DNA of 64,000 nt from Candidatus Melainabacteria bacterium (GTDB lineage: Bacteria > Cyanobacteriota > Vampirovibrionia > Obscuribacterales > Obscuribacteraceae): positions 124,001 to 188,000 of the forward strand of contig CP064963.1 in the NCBI GenBank assembly GCA_016699165.1. Direction: 5' to 3'. Shown in pieces: positions 52,054-61,447 of the stretch (its first letter is position 1; each line of letters starts with the position of its first letter). Both the position numbers and the translations under genes were made by a program. The notes beneath the pieces were generated by a model. That model saw only the letters and a list, made by a program, of their open reading frames with translations. It did not search any database and was not told where the DNA came from.

Positions 52054-52935
52054 CTAGCCTTTGAGTGCTTCTGCACCAGCCACAATTTCAAGCAATTCTT
52101 GGGTGATATTGCCCTGACGAGCTTTGTTGTAAATAAGCGTCAGACCGTCAATCAACTCTTTTGCGTTTGTTGTGGCGTTGGACATTGCATTCATACGTGC
52201 TGCAAGTTCTGATGCCGATGCTTCAAGCAGCGCCTGATAAAGTACGTTTTCGACGTATTTGGGCAAAAGCTCTTCTTCCATCAATTCCATCAAAGTGGGC
52301 TCATACAATGTTTCGGCACTCTTTGGAAAATGGTCGACACCTTCTGGCAGTGTGATTGGGAAGTAATTTTTGATTTTTACTTCCTGGCGAATCATATTCA
52401 CAAAGTCAGTGCCTATGATTTCAACTGCGTCGATTTGCTTTTTGACATAAAGTTCGCAAACGTTTTCGGCAATCATTTTTGCCTCTTCCACTGTGGGAAC
52501 TGCAGGCAATTGCGTGTAGTTTCTGATTTTTTCAATTTTCACGCGCTTGAAGGCAGATGCTGCTTTCAGCCCAACTGGGATGACTGCTACTTCTTTGCCT
52601 TCTTGCATCAGTTCTTGAATGCGCAAAATCGCTTTCTTGATTACGTTTCCGTTGTAGCCTCCGCACAAACCACGATCTGAGGAGATGATGATGAGAGCGA
52701 CTTTTTTGATTGGGCGTTTTTTCAATAAAGGCAGATCTTGCAGATCTATTGGGCTTACTTCATGCACGATTTGTTGCAACATTTGCACCACTTTCGAGGT
52801 GAAAGGACGCGCGGCTGAATTTCTCATTTGAGCGCGACGTACTTTGGCTGCTGCCACCAAACGCATGGCTGAAGTAATCTTCTTAGTGTTCTGCACACTC
52901 TTGATGCGCTGCCTAATTGCTTTCAGGTTGGCCAT
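52054..52935 (-). CDS. atpG: ATP synthase gamma subunit
   Basis: Central rotor stalk of F1. N-terminal RIKSVQNTKKITSAM and SSDRGLCGGYN and C-terminal NATTNAKELIDGLTLIYNKARQ match. At 293 residues it lacks the ~35-residue regulatory insertion of photosynthetic cyanobacterial gamma (about 315). Last gene of the operon; atpD and atpC (beta, epsilon) do not follow, matching the cyanobacterial split arrangement. Confidence 0.97.
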   Translation of the reverse strand: MANLKAIRQRIKSVQNTKKITSAMRLVAAAKVRRAQMRNSAARPFTSKVVQMLQQIVHEVSPIDLQDLPLLKKRPIKKVALIIISSDRGLCGGYNGNVIKKAILRIQELMQEGKEVAVIPVGLKAASAFKRVKIEKIRNYTQLPAVPTVEEAKMIAENVCELYVKKQIDAVEIIGTDFVNMIRQEVKIKNYFPITLPEGVDHFPKSAETLYEPTLMELMEEELLPKYVENVLYQALLEASASELAARMNAMSNATTNAKELIDGLTLIYNKARQGNITQELLEIVAGAEALKG

Positions 52936-52964
52936 GATTTTTTAAAATCCTGTGTTGAGATTGC

Positions 52965-54488
52965 TTAGGCTTTGAAGAAGTTTTCTTTGAATTTTTTGAT
53001 TTCGGCAGTCAACTCGCCTTCGATTTCGGCGTTGAGCTTGTTGCCAGCCATCAATTTGGCAAGAACTTCTTTTCCTTGCGAGTTCAAATATTTGAACCAT
53101 TCTTCTTTGAATTTGATGATTTTTTCGTTGTCGATATCATCGAGCAAACCTGCGTTTGCAGCATATATAACCGAAACTTGCTCACCCAATGAAAGTGGAC
53201 GGAACTGCGCTTGTTTTAGAACTTGCATCAGTTTTTGACCACGGCGAATTTGATCTTGAGTGGCTTTGTCTAAGTCAGATGCAAATTGTGCAAACGCTTC
53301 TAGCTCGCGGAACTGAGCCAAATCTAGTCTCAATTTACCAGCTACAGATTTCATTGCGCCTGTTTGAGCGGCACCACCTACGCGTGATACCGATACGCCT
53401 GCGTTGATAGCTGGGCGAATACCGGCGTAGAACAAGTCTGACTCCAAGAAAATTTGTCCGTCAGTAATTGAAATTACGTTTGTTGGGATGTATGCAGATA
53501 CGTCACCTGCTTGGGTTTCGATAATTGGAAGAGCGGTCATTGAGCCTGCGCCCAATTTGTCTGACAATTTTGCAGAACGCTCAAGTAAGCGTGAGTGCAA
53601 GTAGAATACGTCCCCTGGATAAGCTTCACGACCTGGCGGACGACGTAGCAAGAGTGACATGGCGCGGTAGGCTTGAGCGTGTTTGGACAAATCGTCGAAG
53701 ATAACGACTGCGTGCTCGCCTTTCCACATGAAGTATTCGCCGATGGCGCATCCGGCATATGGTGCCAAGAACTGAAGCGCTGGAGCGGATGTGGCAGGAG
53801 CACTGATGATTACTGTGTATTCCATGGCGCCGTGCTCTTCCAAGATAGCTTGGATACGACCGACGTTGGATTGTTTTTGACCGATAGCTACATAGATGCA
53901 GACTGGACGGTTGGGCTGATTCTTCTGGTTGATGATGGTATCAATGGCGATGGCGGTTTTACCGGTTTGACGGTCACCAATGATAAATTCACGCTGACCA
54001 CGACCAATAGGGATCATGGCATCAATAGCAGTCAAGCCTGTCATCAAAGGTTCGTGAACAGATTTGCGTTTGACGATACCAGGGGCGATGATTTCCATCG
54101 GTTTGAATTCGGTCGAGTTAATTGGTCCTTTGCCATCGAGTGGCTGACCCAGTGGGTTAATAACGCGACCAAGAAGAGCTTCGCCTACAGGAACGGATGC
54201 GATACGACCGGTGGTCTTCACTTCCATGCCTTCGAAAATCTTTCTGCCTTCACCTAGAACTACAACACCGACGTTGTCTTCTTCTAAGTTCAAAACCATG
54301 CCGTTTGTTTTTTCTTCATCGGCAAATTCGACCAGTTCCATGGACATTGCTTTTTCCATGCCGTAAACGCGGGCGATACCGTCGCCTACTTGCAGGACAC
54401 GTCCCACATTAGAGACTGCGAGCTTTGATTTATATTGCTCGAGTTGTGTCTTTAATACTGATGTGATTTCGTCTGGGCGGATAGCCAT
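52965..54488 (-). CDS. atpA: ATP synthase alpha subunit
   Basis: Non-catalytic nucleotide-binding subunit of F1, 507 residues. Walker A GDRQTGKTAI near residue 171, ALQFLAPYAG, and VSRVGGAAQTGAMK are family signatures. Full length, normal start. 29 bases before the gamma gene, 27 after delta. Confidence 0.98.
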   Translation of the reverse strand: MAIRPDEITSVLKTQLEQYKSKLAVSNVGRVLQVGDGIARVYGMEKAMSMELVEFADEEKTNGMVLNLEEDNVGVVVLGEGRKIFEGMEVKTTGRIASVPVGEALLGRVINPLGQPLDGKGPINSTEFKPMEIIAPGIVKRKSVHEPLMTGLTAIDAMIPIGRGQREFIIGDRQTGKTAIAIDTIINQKNQPNRPVCIYVAIGQKQSNVGRIQAILEEHGAMEYTVIISAPATSAPALQFLAPYAGCAIGEYFMWKGEHAVVIFDDLSKHAQAYRAMSLLLRRPPGREAYPGDVFYLHSRLLERSAKLSDKLGAGSMTALPIIETQAGDVSAYIPTNVISITDGQIFLESDLFYAGIRPAINAGVSVSRVGGAAQTGAMKSVAGKLRLDLAQFRELEAFAQFASDLDKATQDQIRRGQKLMQVLKQAQFRPLSLGEQVSVIYAANAGLLDDIDNEKIIKFKEEWFKYLNSQGKEVLAKLMAGNKLNAEIEGELTAEIKKFKENFFKA

Positions 54489-54515
54489 TTTTCTTTCCTC
54501 TAGTTTTTTCTGGTT

Positions 54516-55085
54516 TTAAACAGATAACAAGCTTTGCTCGATTTTTTGTAATTTGCCTTTCAAACTTCCGTCAATCACCTGGTCTTGCACTCTAAGCACC
54601 ATTCCAGCTAAGAGTGACTCATCCACTTCTACTTTGAGATCCAGTTTTGAGCCCATGTGCTCAGAGATTCTTGCTTTGATATTTTGCACTTCTTTTTCGC
54701 CCAATTGAGTCGAGCTTACAAGAGTTGCTTCAAGAATATTGAGGCGATTCATGAGCAGTTTTTTGAACTGAATACTGATGTGAGAAAGGATGTCGAGTCG
54801 GCGTCTGTCTGTCAGAAGTTGCAATAAATTGAATGTGGTGGCATCAATTTTGCTTTCAAAAATGCCCGCAAGCAATTTTTTCTTTTCTGAAGGACCAAGC
54901 GCTGGGTGATTCAATATAAGTCTGAAATCGTGACTGGTCGAAAGTGTCTCTTCAATTGCTTTGAGATCCGAATAAACGGCTTCGGCTTTTTTAATGGTGG
55001 CAGCTTGATCCTTTTCGCCATCTTCAATTGACTTGAGTGTGGCTTCTGCGTATTTGGCTGCTATCTGAGCATGTTCGCCTTTCAT
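54516..55085 (-). CDS. atpH: ATP synthase delta subunit
   Basis: Connects the F1 head to the peripheral stalk; 189 residues. Helical N-terminal domain with IAAKYAEATL, and C-terminal VDESLLAGMVLRVQDQVIDGSLKGKL, which is the family hallmark. Eight bases downstream of the b gene. Confidence 0.95.
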   Translation of the reverse strand: MKGEHAQIAAKYAEATLKSIEDGEKDQAATIKKAEAVYSDLKAIEETLSTSHDFRLILNHPALGPSEKKKLLAGIFESKIDATTFNLLQLLTDRRRLDILSHISIQFKKLLMNRLNILEATLVSSTQLGEKEVQNIKARISEHMGSKLDLKVEVDESLLAGMVLRVQDQVIDGSLKGKLQKIEQSLLSV

Positions 55086-55093
55086 TGCTTCCT

Positions 55094-55663
55094 CTAATGT
55101 ACTTGAGAGACAGATTTAGTTTTATTTTGCTCGCCTTGAGAATTTACTTCTAAAGTGTCGAGCTGTTCTAAAAACTGATTGACCATTTGTTCTTTATCTT
55201 TTGCGGACATATTCTGAGCCAGATATTGTCTGGACAGAGCAATTGCGGCATGAACAGCTTGTGCGCGAATTTCATTTATAAGCACTTGTCGTTCAGAGTT
55301 TATGCTTGCATCAAATTTGTGCACTAAGTTTTGCATGTCTTTTTCTGTCTGCAACTCGAGATCCGCTTTCATTTGAGCGGCGATGTCTTTTGCGTCCAAA
55401 AGAATTTGTTTGGCTTCAGCTTCAGCATTAGCCAGTTTTGCTCTTTGATCGCTCAAGAATTTTTCAGATTCCTCGCGGCTCGTTCTTGCCTGATTCAAGG
55501 CTTCATCGATGTTTTTGGCTCTTTTGTCAAGAATGCCCGGAACAGCTTTGTTCCAGGCCCAGATAATCAAACCCATCAAAATCAGCCAGTTGACCAAATT
55601 AGTTTTGAAATTGGTGAACAATTCAATTGGATTAAATTCGTGCATTTCAGCAAAGAAAAACAT
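55094..55663 (-). CDS. atpF: ATP synthase subunit b
   Basis: Peripheral stalk: one N-terminal membrane helix (about 15-40, NLVNWLILMGLIIWAWN) and a long charged coiled coil to residue ~165. The FNPIELFTNF start is found in cyanobacterial b subunits. Two b-type genes lie side by side; this one is placed after b', as in cyanobacteria. Confidence 0.92.
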   Translation of the reverse strand: MFFFAEMHEFNPIELFTNFKTNLVNWLILMGLIIWAWNKAVPGILDKRAKNIDEALNQARTSREESEKFLSDQRAKLANAEAEAKQILLDAKDIAAQMKADLELQTEKDMQNLVHKFDASINSERQVLINEIRAQAVHAAIALSRQYLAQNMSAKDKEQMVNQFLEQLDTLEVNSQGEQNKTKSVSQVH

Positions 55664-55665
55664 GT

Positions 55666-56145
55666 TTATTTGCCTCCTTGCACAAGCGCTTTTTTCACTG
55701 ACTCAGAATCTAGATCGACTGAAGTCGACTTGCCTAGTAGTTTTGAGACGATGTTTGAAACGAGTGCTTTTTCTTCTTCAACCAGTGCAGTAATTAAATT
55801 GGTCCTTTCTCCGGCAAGCTCTTTGTGTGCGGTGTCGAGTTTGGTGCGACCTTCTTTTTCAATCTTGGCCATTTTCAAAGCGCGTTCGCTCTGACTTTGA
55901 GCCACAAGATCAGCAATGACTTGTCTTGCCTCATCGCGCACGCTGCTTAATTGCTTTTCGTACTTGGCAAGTTCAACACTTGCTTCGTCGCGCAATTCGC
56001 GGGCGGAGGCGAGGTCATTGCTGATTCTCGATTGTCTTTTTTCTATTACGTCACCAACTGGCTTTAAGAAAAGTTCGTTGAGCGCAAGCATGAATAAAAG
56101 GAAGCTTACGACAAATAACGCACAGGTAAGGTTTAGCTCAAACAT
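55666..56145 (-). CDS. atpF': ATP synthase subunit b'
   Basis: Second, shorter peripheral-stalk subunit, 159 residues. N-terminal membrane helix FVVSFLLFMLALNELFLKPV and the downstream VIEKRQSRISNDLASA fit cyanobacterial/chloroplast b'. Heteromeric b/b' stalks occur in cyanobacteria, chloroplasts and some purple bacteria; here it supports the lineage assignment. Two bases before atpF. Confidence 0.93.
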   Translation of the reverse strand: MFELNLTCALFVVSFLLFMLALNELFLKPVGDVIEKRQSRISNDLASARELRDEASVELAKYEKQLSSVRDEARQVIADLVAQSQSERALKMAKIEKEGRTKLDTAHKELAGERTNLITALVEEEKALVSNIVSKLLGKSTSVDLDSESVKKALVQGGK

Positions 56146-56152
56146 TAGCTAA

Positions 56153-56452
56153 TTAACCACCTAAGCCGAGTGGGAACATGTAGAGAAGAATGGCTACGAC
56201 GAAAGCGAATAGACCAAGAGCTTCCATCAAAGCGGCAAAAATGATGCCGTTGTTGCGTAAGCTGGTTTCCATTTCAGGCTGTCTGGCCATACCTTCTAGA
56301 GCTTTGGAAGCGGCAATGCCGATACCAATTCCAGGTCCGAATACGCCAACTGCGGCTATACCGGCACCGATTCTTGAACAGGCCTTGATAAGGGTTTCTG
56401 GATCGATGCTTGTGGCGGCGGCGCCAGCTTGAGCGATTAATTGGTGGTCCAC
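56153..56452 (-). CDS. atpE: ATP synthase subunit c
   Basis: Rotor-ring subunit. GTG at 56452 with AGGAG upstream gives 99 residues; the longer frame (122 residues) adds a Ser-rich stretch that does not look real. Helix 1 has GPGIGIGIAASKALEGMARQPE and helix 2 has Glu77 in ALMEALGLFAF, the ion-binding residue. The Gln and Ser/Thr of Na+ binding types are absent, so H+ is expected. About 20 residues longer at the N-terminus than the typical subunit. Confidence 0.92.
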   Translation of the reverse strand: MDHQLIAQAGAAATSIDPETLIKACSRIGAGIAAVGVFGPGIGIGIAASKALEGMARQPEMETSLRNNGIIFAALMEALGLFAFVVAILLYMFPLGLGG

Positions 56453-56562
56453 AACGTTTCTCCTGTTGAGTACTAAGGCAAAATCTTGAGATGTGCAAGA
56501 TGAGCTCGAACTTAGCTTCACTGCGCTAAGTCAAGTTATCGACTCAAATTATAACAGGCGAG

Positions 56563-57288
56563 TTAGTGGTGATCGGCAACAGCCATGCCAATGTAAATAC
56601 CTGTCAAAAGCGCAAATACAAAGGCCTGAATTACGGCAATAAAAATCTCAAATCCCATTACGAAAATGGGTGCAATCCAGGGCAGCATGAGCAAGAAGAC
56701 CATACGCGTAATTTCGTCGGCGGTGATGACAAGCATCAGACGAAGAGCGAGTGTTGAAGGGCGGATGACCAGGTCAAGCCATTCTACGGGGTTAGTGAGT
56801 AACTCCTTAACATAATGGCCACCATTTTTTATCAAGCCAGCACCCAAGTACACAACGAGTGAAAGCAAGGCCAGACCAAAGGTTACGTTGAAGTCAGTAG
56901 TTGGTGAAGCGGCTTCAAAGGGATGTCCATTTGTCATATGGAACCATCCTGGAACATGCTCAGCAGCTTGCCAGGGGAGAAGTCCTATTAAATTGGCTGT
57001 TAATACAAAAATAAAAATTCCTGCAATAAGTGGTAAGAATTTCTTGTAGTCATGACCAATTTGCCCCTTGGCTAGGTCTTGTACAAATTTATAAAGACCC
57101 TCAGCAATCGCTTGAAGTGGTCCACCAGGACCGTCGGCTGTCAGAGTCGGGCGTACAATCGCTGCTGCTGCAAGGATTCCAGCCATACACGTCCAGCTCA
57201 AAGCCAGTGTGTCTACGTGTGTATTGGCCACAAACGGCGAGGGGTCGACGTCTGTAAACTGTGATAGAAGCAGGTGTTTTCCTAGCAT
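56563..57288 (-). CDS. atpB: ATP synthase subunit a
   Basis: Membrane proton-channel subunit of F0, 241 residues, about five or six helices. The essential Arg is in STLALRLML, and the C-terminal end GIYIGMAVADHH matches cyanobacterial AtpB (YIGEAMEDHH). The gene precedes atpE, as in cyanobacteria. Confidence 0.95.
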   Translation of the reverse strand: MLGKHLLLSQFTDVDPSPFVANTHVDTLALSWTCMAGILAAAAIVRPTLTADGPGGPLQAIAEGLYKFVQDLAKGQIGHDYKKFLPLIAGIFIFVLTANLIGLLPWQAAEHVPGWFHMTNGHPFEAASPTTDFNVTFGLALLSLVVYLGAGLIKNGGHYVKELLTNPVEWLDLVIRPSTLALRLMLVITADEITRMVFLLMLPWIAPIFVMGFEIFIAVIQAFVFALLTGIYIGMAVADHH

Positions 57289-57369
57289 GGCGAATTTTTG
57301 TACCCGTTACAAATAAAGATATTGGGCGAACGCCATAAATAATAGCAGAGGCTATTTCCCCTGTTTATC

Positions 57370-57687
57370 CTACTTTTGCTTTCTTTTCAAAGCTTCACTG
57401 CCTTTTATCATGCGATATATCCCTGCTATAAAGCCAAGAATGATGCCAAGCAATGTGAGAAAAAATGACAGCGCATTGTTGTGCATTTGCTGTCCAAGCC
57501 AATAACCTACGTATCCAAAAAGACAGGTCAGGACCGTTAAATTCATCCCCCATTGAGAGGCGACCATCCATGCAGGCGGACCGCCTGGCTGGTCCGAAAT
57601 GCTGTCTGCTGCAGGCTCTACCGGATTCAGTTCAGCTTCTTGCTGGTCGTCATATGGAATTGGGTCTGGTTTGTTTTGACTGCTCAT
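57370..57687 (-). CDS. AtpI/AtpZ-like F0F1 assembly protein
   Basis: 105 residues. A Pro/acid-rich head (1-40) precedes two membrane helices (about 45-65 and 72-92; FGYVGYWLGQQM and TLLGIILGFIAGIY), the AtpI/AtpZ pattern. Family members help ATP-synthase assembly or take up Mg2+. First gene of the ATP synthase operon, 81 bases before atpB. Confidence 0.8.
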   Translation of the reverse strand: MSSQNKPDPIPYDDQQEAELNPVEPAADSISDQPGGPPAWMVASQWGMNLTVLTCLFGYVGYWLGQQMHNNALSFFLTLLGIILGFIAGIYRMIKGSEALKRKQK

Positions 57688-57817
57688 ATTGTCTTTAATG
57701 AATTAAGGCTTTATTTAGTATTATGAGGGAAATGTTCTATTTACATCCGCTTCTGGGTATTCCTTATAAATAGAATGCGCCATTAACAATTTGACCGAAA
57801 TAAAAGCCAAATTGGTT

Positions 57818-57864
57818 TTGATACACTACTATTTAAGCAGTATTTAAGCAGCACTTAGAGGAGA
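57818..57864 (+). promoter_or_regulatory. promoter and ribosome site of pspA, with 11-bp tandem repeat
   Basis: TTGATA (57818-57823), 17 bases, then TATTTA (57841-57846) matches a sigma70-type promoter. TATTTAAGCAG occurs twice in tandem (57830-57840 and 57841-57851) over the -10. GAGGAGA (57858-57864) precedes the ATG by 10 bases. Confidence 0.45.
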
Positions 57865-57874
57865 TTCCAGAAAC

Positions 57875-58633
57875 ATGTTTCAGCGCATGTTCGTTGTTTT
57901 TAAAGCCATGGTAAACAGTCTACTGGGCAAGGTCGAAGACCCTCAGATGATGTTGGAGCAAGCCTATCAAGACTTGCAGTCTAATCTCATTCAGGTCCGC
58001 CAGGCGGTAGCTCAAGCAATTGCCACTGAAAAACAACTGGAGCAACAGCTCAAGAAAAACGTCGAACAAGTAGATGTTTGGCAAACTAGAGCCGGTATGG
58101 CTGTGCAGCAGGGCAACGACGACTTGGCTCGTCAAGCGCTGCAGCGAAAACAGCAGTACGCTGCTGCGGTCAAAGACTTAGAAACTCAGCTTCGCGCTCA
58201 AAATGAGATTACAGCAGGACTCAGACGTCGTCTGCAAGAGTTAGAAGCCGAAGCTTCTAAAACTTATACCAAGAAGCAAGTTCTTATTGCCCGCGATAAG
58301 GCCGCACAAGCTACTTCTAAGGCAAACGAAATCTTATCCAAAACCAATGCTCAAAGCGCTGGCTCAATCATGGAGCGCATGGAGCTAAAAGTGCAAGAGA
58401 ACGAAGCCAAAGCACAAGCGATGGCTGAGCTTGGACGCGATAATCTGGATAATGCTTTTGCTTCTTTTGAAGGGGCAAGCGATATCGAGATGGAATTGCT
58501 CGCACTTAAATCTGGTTGTGATCCAAGCAAATTGATCACAACCAAAAAAGACGGTCCAATTTTGCTCGACTTGAAAGAAGCAGACACAGTCGATGCTGAA
58601 GTGGAAGTAAGCGAAGCTCAGCGCAAAGAATAA
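57875..58633 (+). CDS. pspA: PspA/Vipp1 (IM30) family membrane-stress protein
   Basis: 252 residues, ESCRT-III-like. Start FQRMFVVFKAMVNSLLGKVEDPQMMLEQAY is the amphipathic helix and first helix of the family (residues 2-30 in part). The remainder is a long coiled coil. It protects or remodels the inner membrane. The short C-terminal tail is acidic and lacks the clear Vipp1 extra helix, so PspA is as likely as Vipp1. Its end overlaps tgt by 16 bases. Confidence 0.9.
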   Translation: MFQRMFVVFKAMVNSLLGKVEDPQMMLEQAYQDLQSNLIQVRQAVAQAIATEKQLEQQLKKNVEQVDVWQTRAGMAVQQGNDDLARQALQRKQQYAAAVKDLETQLRAQNEITAGLRRRLQELEAEASKTYTKKQVLIARDKAAQATSKANEILSKTNAQSAGSIMERMELKVQENEAKAQAMAELGRDNLDNAFASFEGASDIEMELLALKSGCDPSKLITTKKDGPILLDLKEADTVDAEVEVSEAQRKE

Positions 58634-59742
58634 AAACGACTGACAAAGTTTTCGTATACGTCTTTGAAATTGCCATCGAAAATGGCTTGGCGCAATAGTT
58701 GCGCCTGGTCTATTAGATATTGGACATTGTGTATGGAAAGCAGTATGCAACCAGACATTTCGTTCAGGCGCACCAGATGATGCAAATATGCGCGTGTATA
58801 TTTAGTACAAGTAAGACATGAGCATTTGTCGTCTACTGGAATAAATTCAGTTTTGTGTGGTGCATTTTTGAGCGAGATTCTGCCTTGAGCGGTGAAAGCA
58901 GCTCCGTGTCTTGCAAGGCGTGTAGGCGAGACACAATCGAACATATCTATGCCCCACCTGATGGCAAAAGCAATATCCCAGGGTGTGCCTATACCCATTA
59001 GATATCTTGGCTTGTCGCGCGGCATTTGTGGTGCTGTATGTGCCACTATATCTTCAATTATGGGGCGCTCTTCCCCCACTGCCACGCCGCCAATGGCATA
59101 GCCAGGTAAATCGAAAGAGGTAACTGCTTGAACTGATTGGTCGCGCAGATCTTTATATATGCTTCCCTGGATGATACCAAACAAAGATTGCTCATCTTTG
59201 CGTGCGTGTGTTTCAGCACATACAGAAAGCCATCTGTGAGTGCGATCCATGGCTGCTTTTGCCATGTCATACGTAGCTGGATTTGCTACACATTCATCAA
59301 ATGCCATGATGATGTCGGCACCGATTGCATTTTGAATTTCCATTGATTTGGCTGGACCAATAAAATGCTTGCTGCCATTTTTATGGTCTTTAAAATGGAC
59401 ACCATCCTCGGTGATTTTTCTAAATTGGTCTAAACTGAAAACCTGAAAGCCACCAGAATCAGTCAAAATGGGCTTTTGCCAGGACATGAATTTGTGCAGA
59501 CCGCCTGCTTCTTTTATAAAATTGTGTCCGGGACGTAAATATAAATGATACGAATTAGACAGAACAATTTGAGCACCACATTCTTCTACTTGATCGAACG
59601 TCATCGACTTCATTGCGGCATAAGTTCCAACCGGCATGAAAACGGGCGTCTCAACTACACCGTGCAAGGTGGTCATTTTTCCAGCTCGAGCCCCCGACCA
59701 GGGACACTCGGCTTCGATTTCAAACTTGAGAGGCGAATTCAT
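58618..59742 (-). CDS. tgt: tRNA-guanine transglycosylase
   Basis: Exchanges guanine 34 for preQ1 in tRNAs with GUN anticodons. Asp in LTDSGGFQVFSL, GYAIGGVAVGE and the zinc site CSCLTCTKYTRAYLHH are all present. 374 residues, normal. Its start lies 17 bases from the divergent TPR gene. Other queuosine genes are not in the window. Confidence 0.97.
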   Translation of the reverse strand: MNSPLKFEIEAECPWSGARAGKMTTLHGVVETPVFMPVGTYAAMKSMTFDQVEECGAQIVLSNSYHLYLRPGHNFIKEAGGLHKFMSWQKPILTDSGGFQVFSLDQFRKITEDGVHFKDHKNGSKHFIGPAKSMEIQNAIGADIIMAFDECVANPATYDMAKAAMDRTHRWLSVCAETHARKDEQSLFGIIQGSIYKDLRDQSVQAVTSFDLPGYAIGGVAVGEERPIIEDIVAHTAPQMPRDKPRYLMGIGTPWDIAFAIRWGIDMFDCVSPTRLARHGAAFTAQGRISLKNAPHKTEFIPVDDKCSCLTCTKYTRAYLHHLVRLNEMSGCILLSIHNVQYLIDQAQLLRQAIFDGNFKDVYENFVSRFYSLR

Positions 59743-59759
59743 TGGTAATATATTAGTCT

Positions 59760-61295
59760 ATGCCTATTAATAAGACGATATGTGCAAGCGCTTTGTCGTT
59801 GGTTTTTCTTCTTACAAACCAGTTTTGTGCACTGGCTCTCACTCAAGAAGAAGCGGCTGATGCATGTCAGGCAGTGAAAGCGCGCATGAGCAAAGACCAC
59901 AGATATAATCTTTCGCCCGAAGGTGATCGAACACATATATATATGATCATGGCAGATCAAAAACTGCCTTATTCGCTCACTTTGGGTTGGGTTCAGTTTA
60001 GAGCGAAGGCAAAAAAAAATGAATCGCCCGCAGTTGACGTTAAAACAAAAACTGACGACAAGTCACAATTCGAACAAGCTTTTAAAAAACAAGCCGATTT
60101 GCTTGTAACAAAAGACGACTTGAGTGCCACAGACGAAGCAGGTCTGGTGCTGCCTTTGCCCGGCATGAAGCCTCTGCAAAAAGACTATAACGAAGCTGAT
60201 TATCATAATCTGCAAGGCTGTGACATGCTCTCTGACGGTCGAGTGAATGATGCGTTGAAAGAATTTCAGACTGCAATCAAAATTGATTCGACCAATGCCA
60301 AATATCAAAACAACTGTGGTGCACTTTTGGCGCTCAAAGGCGAATATGGACAGGGAGTCAAATGTATCGATCTGGCTATTTCGAAAGATAGTAAATATCT
60401 TCAAGCTATTACAAATAGAGCTTTGTTGCATCTAGCTATAGGTCAGCCAGATATGGCATTGAAAGATGCAAAATATGCTTTGACTCTTGATCCTAAATAT
60501 TTTCCAGCCAAAATTGCTCAGGTGCGAGCTACTCTGGAAAAGGGTGATATGGCCTCAATTGATGCAGCCCTTTTAGAAGCAGCTAAATTGAAAGAAAATA
60601 ATCCAGGCGATTGGCAGTCACTGTTACTGGTGGCAGACTGTTATTTTGCCGCCAAGCAGTATAAAGAAGCAAAAGAAGTCTGTAGGCGCATCCAGCAACT
60701 CTCGGCTAACAATATAGACAATCTTTTGAAATTGGCTATGTGTTTTGAAAAAATGGGCGATTTAGATAACGCCATAAAAGAAGCACGCAAAGGCACGGTG
60801 GCTGCCCCAGACGACCCAAGACCTCATTTAATTCTAGGTCGCTATCTGTTAGCTAACCGCGACGACAAGTCTGCTGCATTACAGTTTGAGCGAACTCTGG
60901 ACTTAGAACGCTTCTGCACCCCTGCCATAAAACTAGAGGCAATGAATGCCTGGCTCAAAATTTTGCTCAAAGAAAATAAGTCAGATAGAGCCGAAGAGTT
61001 AGCCTATAAGTGGGCTAAAGCAAACGAAAAGGACGCTAAGTGTCAATATAATCTTGCCTGGATTCTTTCAATGAATGCTCAAAAAAAGAAAGAAGCAATT
61101 GAGGCATATCAAAAAACACTGAAACTTGATTCGGCTCTCACTGCCGTTCATTACAATCTAGGACTACTTATGATCGAGTTGGGCGATGTGCGAAACGGAC
61201 TTGCTCAACTACGCACTTTCGTCAAAATCGCACCTAAAGACAGCGATGCAAGCCATGCAAAAGAGCTGATTGAGAAGTACTCGAAAAACTTATGA
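59760..61295 (+). CDS. secreted TPR-repeat protein
   Basis: 511 residues. Signal peptide about 1-28 (cleavage near CALAL). A short domain with Asp/His (about 30-100) is followed by about eight TPRs (from 140 to 505; e.g. DALKEFQTAIKIDSTNAKYQNN and AIEAYQKTLKLDSALTAVHYN). Probably a periplasmic or outer-envelope scaffold. Only 17 bases separate it from the divergent tgt start. The partner is unknown. Confidence 0.8.
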   Translation: MPINKTICASALSLVFLLTNQFCALALTQEEAADACQAVKARMSKDHRYNLSPEGDRTHIYMIMADQKLPYSLTLGWVQFRAKAKKNESPAVDVKTKTDDKSQFEQAFKKQADLLVTKDDLSATDEAGLVLPLPGMKPLQKDYNEADYHNLQGCDMLSDGRVNDALKEFQTAIKIDSTNAKYQNNCGALLALKGEYGQGVKCIDLAISKDSKYLQAITNRALLHLAIGQPDMALKDAKYALTLDPKYFPAKIAQVRATLEKGDMASIDAALLEAAKLKENNPGDWQSLLLVADCYFAAKQYKEAKEVCRRIQQLSANNIDNLLKLAMCFEKMGDLDNAIKEARKGTVAAPDDPRPHLILGRYLLANRDDKSAALQFERTLDLERFCTPAIKLEAMNAWLKILLKENKSDRAEELAYKWAKANEKDAKCQYNLAWILSMNAQKKKEAIEAYQKTLKLDSALTAVHYNLGLLMIELGDVRNGLAQLRTFVKIAPKDSDASHAKELIEKYSKNL

Positions 61296-61373
61296 CCGCG
61301 CCGATAACACTTTACACTGGATATATAAAAGCACCACTTTTGATGACTTTTCACCAAATCCGACACCACATGC

Positions 61374-61402
61374 TTGACACCAGATAAAGTGTATAGTCTA
61401 AT
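61374..61402 (+). promoter_or_regulatory. sigma70-type promoter of smc
   Basis: TTGACA (61374-61379), a 17-base spacer, then TCTAAT (61397-61402). Transcription would start about 40 bases before the GTG of smc. The consensus -35 and ideal spacing make this the best promoter match in the window. Confidence 0.55.
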
Positions 61403-61447
61403 TCGACAAGGGAAAATCAGGGTCTGCGGTAACAAGAACTATTTAGC

